Program-made: the position numbers and the translations under genes
Assembly: GCA_023663365.1 (NCBI GenBank)
Contig: JAMPHP010000001.1
Location: 291,747-355,746, forward strand
From: Muribaculaceae bacterium
Lineage (GTDB): Bacteria > Bacteroidota > Bacteroidia > Bacteroidales > Muribaculaceae
Length of the DNA: 64,000 nucleotides
Direction of reading: 5' to 3'
The notes under the pieces: generated by a model
What the model was told of the DNA's origin: nothing
The model's input: only the letters and a program-made list of their open reading frames with translations
Databases searched by the model: none
Shown here: positions 7,749 through 14,802 of the stretch, piece after piece
How positions within the stretch are numbered: the stretch's first letter is position 1
Layout: every line of letters begins with the position of its first letter

Positions 7749-8660
7749 ATGCCGCACAACACTGTCAACCGCTGCATCTGGCTCATCGACACCATCCGCC
7801 GCTACGGGCGCATCACGCGCACCGAGCTCGACCGCTGCTGGATGCGCTCAACCCTCTCCGACGGGCAGCCCATGCCGCGCCGCACATTCGCCAACTACCG
7901 GCAGCGCGCGCAGGAGATGTTCAAGACAGAGATAAAGTGCGATCCCTCGACCTTTGAATATTACATCGACGACGACGCTGCCACCGCCTCGGAACGCGGT
8001 GGCGGCAGCGTCACCGAGTGGCTACTGAACTCCGCCGTCACCAACGAAGCCCTCGCCCGGAGCCGCGACATCGCCGACCGAATCTTCGTGGAGGAGGTGC
8101 CATCGGCCCGCGAATATCTCGCCCCCGTGATCGCCGCCGTGCGCGAGCACCACCCTATCCGCTTCAACTATCACTCCTACACCCGCTCGACGCCCACGCC
8201 CGGAGTGGTGCTGGAGCCCTACTTCCTGAAGCTCTTCCGCCAGCGCTGGTATGTGACCGGCCTCAACCGTGCCGACCGCCGCATCAAGACCTACGCCCTC
8301 GACCGCATGACGGCACTGCACCTCATTGCCGACACCTTCACTCCTAACCCTGCCTTCGACCCTCGCGAATACTCCCGCAACTCCTTCGGCATCATTTCGG
8401 GCCGCGGCGAACCGGCGCATATCATCCTCCGCGCCGACCCTCTGCAGGCCAAATATCTGCGGGCATTGCCCCTGCACCACTCCCAGCAGGAATACGTGCA
8501 CGACGAGATGTCGCTCTTCCACTACCGCATGTACATCACCACCGACCTGGTCGATGAAATCATGGCACTCACACCGCGCGTCACCGTGGTACAGCCTCGC
8601 GAACTGCGCGAACAGGTGCGCCGGCGCCTCGAGGCAGCCCTCGCCGCCTACAAGGGGTGA
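7749..8660 (+). CDS. WYL-domain transcriptional regulator
   Basis: The 303-residue protein has an N-terminal winged-helix-like part (about 1-75, CIWLIDTIRRYGRITRTELD) and a central WYL domain (about 125-215) with the diagnostic RWYVTGLNR. A C-terminal WCX-like extension follows (about 220-300). WYL domains bind small ligands or nucleic acid and control DNA-damage, defence or metabolic genes. Only 12 bases separate it from the symporter, so it may regulate that unit, perhaps by sensing an imported sugar. It could equally be an independent regulator; the ligand cannot be inferred. Confidence 0.88.
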   Translation: MPHNTVNRCIWLIDTIRRYGRITRTELDRCWMRSTLSDGQPMPRRTFANYRQRAQEMFKTEIKCDPSTFEYYIDDDAATASERGGGSVTEWLLNSAVTNEALARSRDIADRIFVEEVPSAREYLAPVIAAVREHHPIRFNYHSYTRSTPTPGVVLEPYFLKLFRQRWYVTGLNRADRRIKTYALDRMTALHLIADTFTPNPAFDPREYSRNSFGIISGRGEPAHIILRADPLQAKYLRALPLHHSQQEYVHDEMSLFHYRMYITTDLVDEIMALTPRVTVVQPRELREQVRRRLEAALAAYKG

Positions 8661-8755
8661 GGAAAAAATTAGGCGCACAGGGGGCACTCTTTGCAAAAAA
8701 ATGCGTAATTTTGCGCGATATACACAGAGTCGAACCCACAAAAAAACCGCACCGT

Positions 8756-9556
8756 ATGCAGGGAGTAAAGCCAAAGAAAGCCCTCGGGCAGCATTTTCTT
8801 ACCGATCTGGGCGTTGCCGAGCGCATAGCCTCCACCCTCGACGACTACAAGGATACTCCGGTGCTTGAGGTAGGGCCGGGCATGGGTGTGCTCACCGAAT
8901 TTCTGCTTCAGAAACACCCTGCCGAGCTGCTCTCCGTGGCCGAAATCGACACTGAAAGCGTGGCATGGCTCAAATCGCACCTGCCTCAGCCTCAACCGCG
9001 GATTGTGGAAGGCGACTTCCTGCGGATGGATCTCAATGAGCTCTACCCCGGCACAGAGCCCTTCTGCGTGACCGGCAACTATCCCTACAACATCTCTTCG
9101 CAGATTTTCTTCCGTGTGCTCGACTACAAGGAGCGCGTGGTGTGCTGCACCGGCATGCTGCAGCGCGAGGTGGCTGAGCGCCTTGCCGCCACTCCCGGCA
9201 CCAAGGCCCGCGGCATCCTGAGTGTGCTGCTACAGGCCTGGTACACGGTCGAGTACCTCTTCACGGTGTCGGAGCACGTGTTCAACCCGCCGCCCAAGGT
9301 CAAGTCGGGCGTAATCCGCATGGTGCGCAACGATGTGACCGACCTCGGCTGCGACGAGGCACTGTTCAAGACCGTGGTGAAGACAACCTTCGGCCAGCGC
9401 CGCAAGACTATCCGCAACTCCGTGCGCTCGCTCCTGCCTCCGGGCACTGCCCTACCCGACTCCGACGAGCTCGCACCCCTGCGCCCCGAGCAGCTATCTG
9501 TGGAGCAATTTATCGAACTGACACGCCGGGTGGCAGCCCTGCGCAATAACCCTTGA
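8756..9556 (+). CDS. rsmA: 16S rRNA dimethyladenosine transferase RsmA (KsgA)
   Basis: SAM-dependent enzyme that dimethylates two adjacent adenines at the 3' end of 16S rRNA during small-subunit maturation. The 266-residue product starts MQGVKPKKALGQHFL, the classic family N-terminus, so the ATG at 8756 was chosen rather than an upstream in-frame ATG at 8657 that overlaps the WYL gene. Visible motifs: SAM-binding EVGPGMGVLTE (about 40) and the catalytic motif IV as NYPYNIS (about 105; NLPYNIS in many homologues). A possible -7 element TAATTTTG sits at 8706-8713, but no matching -33 element was found. mgtE follows after 7 bases. Confidence 0.96.
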   Translation: MQGVKPKKALGQHFLTDLGVAERIASTLDDYKDTPVLEVGPGMGVLTEFLLQKHPAELLSVAEIDTESVAWLKSHLPQPQPRIVEGDFLRMDLNELYPGTEPFCVTGNYPYNISSQIFFRVLDYKERVVCCTGMLQREVAERLAATPGTKARGILSVLLQAWYTVEYLFTVSEHVFNPPPKVKSGVIRMVRNDVTDLGCDEALFKTVVKTTFGQRRKTIRNSVRSLLPPGTALPDSDELAPLRPEQLSVEQFIELTRRVAALRNNP

Positions 9557-9563
9557 CAGCGCC

Positions 9564-10922
9564 ATGAAGGAATACACCGACGAATACCTCGAGCAAATCA
9601 AGGAGATAATAAGCAATAAGGATGTCGAGAAGGCCCGCGAGGAACTTGCCTCGCTCCACCCTGCCGACATCGCCGAGCTATACCAGAACCTCGACCTCGA
9701 CGAGGCCGAATTCCTCTTCAGCCTCCTCGACGAAGAGAAGGCCGCCGACGTGCTCATGGAGCTCGACGACGACGACCGTCTCAAGCTCATCAGCGATATG
9801 CCCGCCGAGGAAATCGCCCAAACCATCGACCACCTCGACACCGACGATGCCGTGGACCTTATCCAGCAGCTCGATGCCGAGGAGCGCGACGAAATCCTCT
9901 CGCACATCGACGACGTGGAGCAGGCCGGCGACATCATCGACCTGCTCAAGTACGACGAGGACACCGCCGGCGGCCTCATGGGCACCGAGATGATAGTGGT
10001 CAACGAGAACTGGTCGATGCCCGAGTGCATCAAGCAGATGCGTATGCAGGCCGAGGATATGGACGAGATTTACTACGTCTACGTGGTCGACAACGAGTAC
10101 CGCCTGCGCGGCACGTTGCCCCTCAAGATGATGCTCACGCACCCCTCGGTGTCGAAAATCAAGCATGTGATGGAGGCTGACCCCGTGAGCGTGAAGGCCG
10201 ACACGCCCATCGACGACGTAGCCCTCGACTTCGAGAAGTATGACCTCGTGGCTATGCCCGTAGTCGACTCGATAGGGCGCCTGCTCGGCCGCATTACCGT
10301 CGACGACGTGATGGACAAGGTGCGCGAATCGAGCGAGCGCGACTATCAGCTCGCTTCGGGTATCTCCTCCGACGTCGACGCCGACGACTCGGTGCTTGCT
10401 CAGACCAAGGCACGCATCCCCTGGCTGCTCATAGGCATAGCATCGGGCATCCTGGCATCGCTCATCCTCGGCACCTTCGAGAGCCAGCTTCAGGCCGTGA
10501 CAGCCCTGGCGCTCTTCATCCCCATCATCGGCGGCACCGGCGGCAACGTGGGCGTACAGGCATCGGCTATCGTGGTGCAGGGCCTCGCCAACGGTTCGCT
10601 CGAAATCAAAAACTTTCTCAGCCAGCTTGGCAAGGAAGTGCTCATCGGCCTGCTGAACGCCACAATCATATCTACGGTAATCCTGGTGTACAACCTGATA
10701 ATGTTGCCGTCGGACCTTGTGGTGACACTGTCGGTGACAATATCGCTCTTCTGTGTGGTGATGTTCGCCACCATCCTCGGCACCGTGGTGCCGCTTACCC
10801 TCGAGAAGCTGAAAATCAATCCTGCGCTTGCCACGGGGCCTTTCATTCAGATTTCCAACGACATCGTGGGCCTCATCATCTACGTGCAGATCTCCACCTT
10901 CCTGCTCCACACCCTCGGCTGA
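9564..10922 (+). CDS. mgtE: Magnesium transporter MgtE
   Basis: Mg2+ channel/transporter of 452 residues in the standard MgtE layout. An acidic N-terminal superhelical domain (about 1-130, with repeated LxxLDxDD-type segments) is followed by two CBS domains (about 135-255), a connecting helix, and five transmembrane helices (about 280-452). The pore signature GGTGGNVGVQASAIVVQG is present. In studied members the cytosolic part closes the pore when Mg2+ is high. The gene is close behind rsmA and probably co-transcribed. Its stop codon lies 6 bases from the stop of the convergent gene at 10929-11393. Confidence 0.96.
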   Translation: MKEYTDEYLEQIKEIISNKDVEKAREELASLHPADIAELYQNLDLDEAEFLFSLLDEEKAADVLMELDDDDRLKLISDMPAEEIAQTIDHLDTDDAVDLIQQLDAEERDEILSHIDDVEQAGDIIDLLKYDEDTAGGLMGTEMIVVNENWSMPECIKQMRMQAEDMDEIYYVYVVDNEYRLRGTLPLKMMLTHPSVSKIKHVMEADPVSVKADTPIDDVALDFEKYDLVAMPVVDSIGRLLGRITVDDVMDKVRESSERDYQLASGISSDVDADDSVLAQTKARIPWLLIGIASGILASLILGTFESQLQAVTALALFIPIIGGTGGNVGVQASAIVVQGLANGSLEIKNFLSQLGKEVLIGLLNATIISTVILVYNLIMLPSDLVVTLSVTISLFCVVMFATILGTVVPLTLEKLKINPALATGPFIQISNDIVGLIIYVQISTFLLHTLG

Positions 10923-10928
10923 GCGCAC

Positions 10929-11393
10929 TCACGAGAGCAATCGCTCGATGCGATTGCCGGGCCTGATATTGAGCGAGAAAGCGCAGCTACGCCCCGTGGC
11001 TTCGCTGCGGTAGTGGAAGTGGTAGCGCTCGGCACCGAGGCAATCGAGCACGGCCATGGCGGCGGTGGCATCGCCCTCGCGGAGGCGACCGGGTGTAAGG
11101 CGTTCGTCGACAGTCACGTCGAAGCCTATTATAGTCACGGCAAGGCTGTATGCGCCGCTCATATCCACCTCTTCAAGGCCGAAGCGGTGTATCTCGAGTG
11201 CTCCGGCATCGGTCACCAAAGCCACAATGCCGGGCTGCGAGGGCGTGGCATCGGCACGCAGTGTGCCTGCGTAGAGGAAGTTGCGTGCAGCACCCTTGCG
11301 CTGCGGCATGGCCACGGCACCCACGACAGCGGCGGCCAGAAAGGCGGTGATGACGTAGAACTCCACCGTCTGAAATATTGAAAGTAGAACCAT
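10929..11393 (-). CDS. Hypothetical single-pass membrane protein
   Basis: I do not recognise a named family. The product, read from the ATG at 11393, is about 154 residues. It has one N-terminal hydrophobic helix (FYVITAFLAAAVVGAVAM), then a soluble part that looks beta-rich and ends RPGNRIERLLS. The longer in-frame extension to 11474 overlaps comF on the other strand and reads through the promoter, so it was rejected. It has its own well-formed promoter. The gene is convergent with mgtE and divergent from comF. Confidence 0.7.
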   Translation of the reverse strand: MVLLSIFQTVEFYVITAFLAAAVVGAVAMPQRKGAARNFLYAGTLRADATPSQPGIVALVTDAGALEIHRFGLEEVDMSGAYSLAVTIIGFDVTVDERLTPGRLREGDATAAMAVLDCLGAERYHFHYRSEATGRSCAFSLNIRPGNRIERLLS

Positions 11394-11397
11394 AGCC

Positions 11398-11429
11398 CAA
11401 AGATAGCATAAAAATCGCAGCCCTCCAAA
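11398..11429 (-). promoter_or_regulatory. Strong consensus promoter for the hypothetical membrane protein
   Basis: The minus strand reads TTTG (11429-11426), exactly 20 bases, then TATCTTTG (11405-11398), a full match to the phylum consensus. The expected start of transcription (about 11391-11393) coincides with the ATG at 11393, implying a leaderless or near-leaderless mRNA, or a start codon further downstream. Confidence 0.65.
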
Positions 11430-12181
11430 TGCAGGCGCACAAGCACATAGGCGCGGCTCTGCGCCGCCTTTCAAGCCACCTCATCGACGGCTTTCTGCTT
11501 CCGCGCAGCTGCCCGGTGTGCGGCTGCATCCTCGAGCCTCACGAAGAGGCCCTGTGCTTGCGCTGCCTGCTGCGCCTGCCTCTGTGCAGCCTTTCGGGGC
11601 CGGAGCTTTTCGACAACCGCGCCATGGCACTCAACGCTGCAGGCTCGCCCGGCATAGCCCGGGCATGGTTCGGCTACGACCCGGCATCGGACTACGCCTC
11701 ACTTATCAAAGAGATGAAGTACAACGGGCGCCCCCGGCTTGGCACAGAGCTCGGCCGCCTCTTTGCCAAGGACTTGCTGCGCGAGCCCACGCAAGCAGGG
11801 AGTATAGGCCCGGCCGACATCGACGTGCTCCTGCCCATGCCTATGCACATCTTCAAGCGGCTGCGCCGAGGCTTCAACCAGAGCGAGGCCATAGCTCACG
11901 GCATTGCCGAGATCACCGGCGCTGCCGTGGCCGACAATCTCGTGGCAGTGCGCGGCCACAGCACGCAGACGCACCTCTCGGCAAAGCAGCGCGCCGACAA
12001 TCTCAGCGGCACTTTCACACTGCTGCACGGCGATGAGCTCGAGGGCCTCAACGTGGCCGTGGTCGACGACATCATCACCACAGGAGCATCGGCCTCGGAG
12101 GCTTTTCTAGCCATCTCGCGGGGAGCTCCGTCGGTAGCATCCATCTCATTCTTGGCCTTGGGAGCCACGGTGAAAAAGTAG
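11429..12181 (+). CDS. comF: ComF-family phosphoribosyltransferase-like protein
   Basis: ComF proteins are needed for DNA uptake in naturally competent bacteria; the molecular role is uncertain, though the fold is a type I phosphoribosyltransferase. The 250-residue product has the N-terminal zinc-ribbon cysteines (CPVCG...CLRC, about 28-50), the middle YNGRPRLGTELG and RRGFNQSEAIA stretches, and the PRPP-loop signature VVDDIITTGAS near residue 210. Length is normal. It is divergent from the membrane-protein gene; its ATG overlaps the -33 element of that gene's promoter. Confidence 0.93.
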   Translation: MQAHKHIGAALRRLSSHLIDGFLLPRSCPVCGCILEPHEEALCLRCLLRLPLCSLSGPELFDNRAMALNAAGSPGIARAWFGYDPASDYASLIKEMKYNGRPRLGTELGRLFAKDLLREPTQAGSIGPADIDVLLPMPMHIFKRLRRGFNQSEAIAHGIAEITGAAVADNLVAVRGHSTQTHLSAKQRADNLSGTFTLLHGDELEGLNVAVVDDIITTGASASEAFLAISRGAPSVASISFLALGATVKK

Positions 12182-12205
12182 CCTCAAAAAATACAGCAAC
12201 AAAAA

Positions 12206-12237
12206 TTTGTCCGCTTTGTAGCTTTTTTGTAACTTTG
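12206..12237 (+). promoter_or_regulatory. Consensus promoter upstream of the glutaminyl cyclase gene
   Basis: TTTG at 12206-12209, 20 bases, then TAACTTTG at 12230-12237: both elements and the spacing fit the Bacteroidota housekeeping consensus. Transcription would start near 12244, leaving a short leader before the ATG at 12260. The unit probably includes sufE. Confidence 0.75.
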
Positions 12238-12259
12238 CCGCCGACTAAAAACCAAACCA

Positions 12260-13276
12260 ATGATTAATCGCACAACAACTGCTATCAGCATACTCGCCGC
12301 ACTCCTGCTGTCCTTCGGCTGCAAGAGCGCATCGGGAAGCGACTCAGCCCAAGCCACTGCCGCCGACAGCACTCCTAAAGCAAAAGTACTGGGCTCGTTC
12401 AACGCTGATTCGGCCTACAGCTATGTGGCCGGGCAGGTATCTTTCGGGCCGCGCGTGCCCGGAAGCGAAGGCCACCGGGCCTGCCGCGATTACATCATAG
12501 GCAAGCTGGAGCAGGCCGGTGTCGACACTCTGATTGTGCAGGATGCCACCGTCACAGCTTTCAACGGTGACCGTCTTCCCATAAGCAATATCATAGCAGG
12601 CTTCAACCCCACACAGTCGCGCCGCGTGCTCCTCGTGGCTCACTGGGACACACGCCCCTGGGCCGACACGGAGACCAGCGCCGAGCGCCGTGAGCAGCCC
12701 ATCCTCGGAGCAAACGACGGCGGCAGCGGCACTGCCGTGCTCCTCGAGATTGCCCGCAACCTGGCCATGCGCAAGCCCTCGGTAGGTGTGGATCTGCTCT
12801 TTGTCGATGCCGAGGATTATGGCAACGGCGAGGGCTTCGGACGCCAGGACGACACGTGGTGCCTCGGCTCGCAGTACTGGGTTGAGCACATGGTGCCTTA
12901 CACGCCCGACAATCTGCCTATCTACGGCATCCTGCTCGACATGGTAGGCGGCCGCGGAGCACGCTTCCACTACGAGGATTTCTCGGCACGCAAGGCGCAG
13001 ACTCCCACCGTGAAAGTGTGGAGCGAGGCCGAGGCGATAGGCTACGGCGACCTCTTCCCCCGCACCGTGGGCGGTGCCGCCATCGACGACCACGTGGTGC
13101 TCACTCGCGCCGGCATACCCACCACCGACATCATAGAGATAAACAACGAAGTGACAGGTTCTTTCCCTCCCACCTGGCATACGCACAGCGACGACCTCAA
13201 GTCGATCGACCGCAACACCCTCAAAGCCGTGGGCGAGACCGTGCTCAACGTTATCTACAAAGAAAAACCATTCTAA
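12260..13276 (+). CDS. M28-fold lipoprotein, probable glutaminyl-peptide cyclotransferase (type II)
   Basis: The product (338 residues) has a lipoprotein signal peptide (LLLSFGC, lipid Cys about 21) and a zinc-peptidase-like M28 fold. Conserved segments are FGPRVPGSEGH, LVAHWDTRPWAD, GANDGGSGTAVLLEIAR, FVDAEDYGNGEGFG, LDMVGGRGARF and WHTHSDDLKSIDRNTLKAVGE (cited in pieces). The HWDTRPWAD and DAEDYG segments with tryptophan after the metal-binding region resemble the Porphyromonas gingivalis glutaminyl cyclase group, which converts N-terminal Gln of exported proteins to pyroglutamate. An aminopeptidase role is the alternative. It is read from a strong promoter, with sufE 14 bases downstream. 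Confidence 0.85.
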   Translation: MINRTTTAISILAALLLSFGCKSASGSDSAQATAADSTPKAKVLGSFNADSAYSYVAGQVSFGPRVPGSEGHRACRDYIIGKLEQAGVDTLIVQDATVTAFNGDRLPISNIIAGFNPTQSRRVLLVAHWDTRPWADTETSAERREQPILGANDGGSGTAVLLEIARNLAMRKPSVGVDLLFVDAEDYGNGEGFGRQDDTWCLGSQYWVEHMVPYTPDNLPIYGILLDMVGGRGARFHYEDFSARKAQTPTVKVWSEAEAIGYGDLFPRTVGGAAIDDHVVLTRAGIPTTDIIEINNEVTGSFPPTWHTHSDDLKSIDRNTLKAVGETVLNVIYKEKPF

Positions 13277-13290
13277 GACATTCTAAGAGA

Positions 13291-13710
13291 ATGACAATCG
13301 AAGAGAGCCAACAGAATATCATCGACCAGTTTGCCGACATCGACGACTGGATGGATCGCTACGCATACATCATCGACATGGGCAACGAGCTCGAGCCCCT
13401 TCCCGAAGAGCTCCGCACGCCCGACCGCCTCATCGAGGGCTGTCAGAGCCGCGTGTGGCTCGACGCCGAGACCGACTCCGACGGCAACGTGGTGTACCGC
13501 GCCGACTCCGACGCCATCATCGTGAAAGGTATCATCTCGATGCTTATCGAGGTGCTCTCAGGCCACAAGCCCGACGAAATTCTCGCCGCCGACCTCAGCT
13601 TCATTGACAAAATCGGCCTCTCCGAGCATCTGTCGCCCACCCGCAGCAACGGCCTGGTAGCAATGCTCAAGCAGATGCGCGCGTATGCGGCAGCGCTAAA
13701 GAAATTATAA
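13291..13710 (+). CDS. sufE: SufE-family sulfur acceptor
   Basis: SufE takes persulfide sulfur from the cysteine desulfurase SufS and passes it to the SUF Fe-S scaffold in the cytosol. The 139-residue product has the usual N-terminal IDQFADIDDWMDRYAYII helix and LIEGCQSRVWL, which carries the active-site cysteine at residue 51. Length matches the family. The ATG at 13291 lies 14 bases after the cyclotransferase stop, so the two genes are probably co-transcribed; no other suf gene is nearby. Confidence 0.95.
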   Translation: MTIEESQQNIIDQFADIDDWMDRYAYIIDMGNELEPLPEELRTPDRLIEGCQSRVWLDAETDSDGNVVYRADSDAIIVKGIISMLIEVLSGHKPDEILAADLSFIDKIGLSEHLSPTRSNGLVAMLKQMRAYAAALKKL

Positions 13711-13725
13711 ATTAAAAATTATAAA

Positions 13726-13987
13726 TTATAAGGTTTCACACCTGCTTTGAAATACCCTCTTGGCCTTCTGTCAAGAGAATAGCACCTTATTTTTTATTTA
13801 TAAGGCTTCAAGCCTGAAATTATCATCCCACCCGGCTATGCGCCAGGAAATTAGCCTCAGAAATTTTTAATTTATAATTTATAACTTATAATTTATAAAG
13901 TTTCGCGCCTGATTTCATAACCTCACTTGGCTTTCTGTCAAGAGATTAGCACCTGTAATTTTTAATTTATAATTTATAACTTATAAT
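13726..13987. repeat. AT-rich array of three diverged repeat units between sufE and trmD
   Basis: No gene is present. Units at 13726-13788, 13798-13860 and 13893-13955 begin TTATAA(G/A)G(T/C)TTC and end TTAGC or ATAGC followed by CCT or ACCT; units 1 and 3 are clearly alike (both contain TTCTGTCAAGAGA). They are separated by stretches made of TTTATAATTTATAA-type words, one of about 38 bases occurring twice (near 13860 and 13957). The position between two converging genes and the AT-rich symmetry fit a transcription end zone, though no G+C stem typical of an intrinsic terminator is seen. Confidence 0.65.
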
Positions 13988-14668
13988 TTATAATTCCCCC
14001 AGCATCTCGGGCCTCAGCCTGCGTGTGCGCTCTATGGCTTGTTCATGGCGCCACTCGTCGATTTTCGCCTGATGGCCTGAAAGGAGGATGGGGGGCACTT
14101 CCCAGCCATTGTATACGGCGGGGCGGGTGTAGATCGGCGGCTCGAGGAGGTCGTCCTGGAAAGAGTCGGTGAGGGCACTCTGCTCATCGCCGATAGCACC
14201 GGGGATAAGTCGCACAAGCGCGTCGGCAATAATCACGGCGGGCATCTCGCCGCCGGTGAGCACATAGTCGCCGATAGAAATCTCGCGTGTGATGAGGTGC
14301 TCGCGGATGCGGTAGTCGATGCCTTTGTAGTGGCCGCAAAGAATTATGATATTATTGAGCAGCGACATTGAGTTTGCCATCCGCTGATTGAACACCTCGC
14401 CGTCGGGGGCGGTGAAAATCACCTCGTCGTAGTTGCGCTGCGCCTTCAGTGCCGAGATACAGCGGTCCACGGGCTCGATCTGGATCACCATACCGGCATC
14501 TCCGCCGAAGGGATAGTCGTCGACCTTGCGGTAGCGGTTCGTGGTATAGTCGCGCAGATTATGCACCTCTATGGTAGCGAGACCTTTATCGCGGGCACGC
14601 TTGATAATTGAGCAGTTGAGAGGCGACTCGAGCATCTCGGGCAGTACGGTGATAATATCTATGCGCAT
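13988..14668 (-). CDS. trmD: tRNA (guanine37-N1)-methyltransferase TrmD
   Basis: Makes m1G37 in tRNAs that read CNN codons, preventing +1 frameshifts; usually essential. The 226-residue product starts [13 protein letters not shown] at the ATG at 14668; an in-frame ATG at 14695 adds nine residues and overlaps the -7 promoter box, so it was rejected. SPOUT-knot motifs are visible: [13 protein letters not shown] and [13 protein letters not shown]. The C-terminal domain contains [25 protein letters not shown] (given here only as a landmark; cited pieces YTRP and LLSGHQ), the standard TrmD tail. The gene stands alone on the minus strand. Confidence 0.97.
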   Translation of the reverse strand: MRIDIITVLPEMLESPLNCSIIKRARDKGLATIEVHNLRDYTTNRYRKVDDYPFGGDAGMVIQIEPVDRCISALKAQRNYDEVIFTAPDGEVFNQRMANSMSLLNNIIILCGHYKGIDYRIREHLITREISIGDYVLTGGEMPAVIIADALVRLIPGAIGDEQSALTDSFQDDLLEPPIYTRPAVYNGWEVPPILLSGHQAKIDEWRHEQAIERTRRLRPEMLGEL

Positions 14669-14692
14669 ACGTCTATCGGTTTTATTGAGGCA

Positions 14693-14700
14693 CAAAATTA
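14693..14700 (-). promoter_or_regulatory. Candidate -7 element of trmD
   Basis: The minus strand reads TAATTTTG here, about 25 bases before the trmD ATG. A good TTTG -33 element was not found at the right distance, so this is a partial match only. Confidence 0.4.
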
Positions 14701-14802
14701 CACAAAATCTTTCGATTGGTAAAAAGTTAATAAATCAATAATGTGCGCGGATTTGCGGCAGAATTGTTAATTTTGCCCTTTAAAGTGACATTCACGCACC
14801 TT

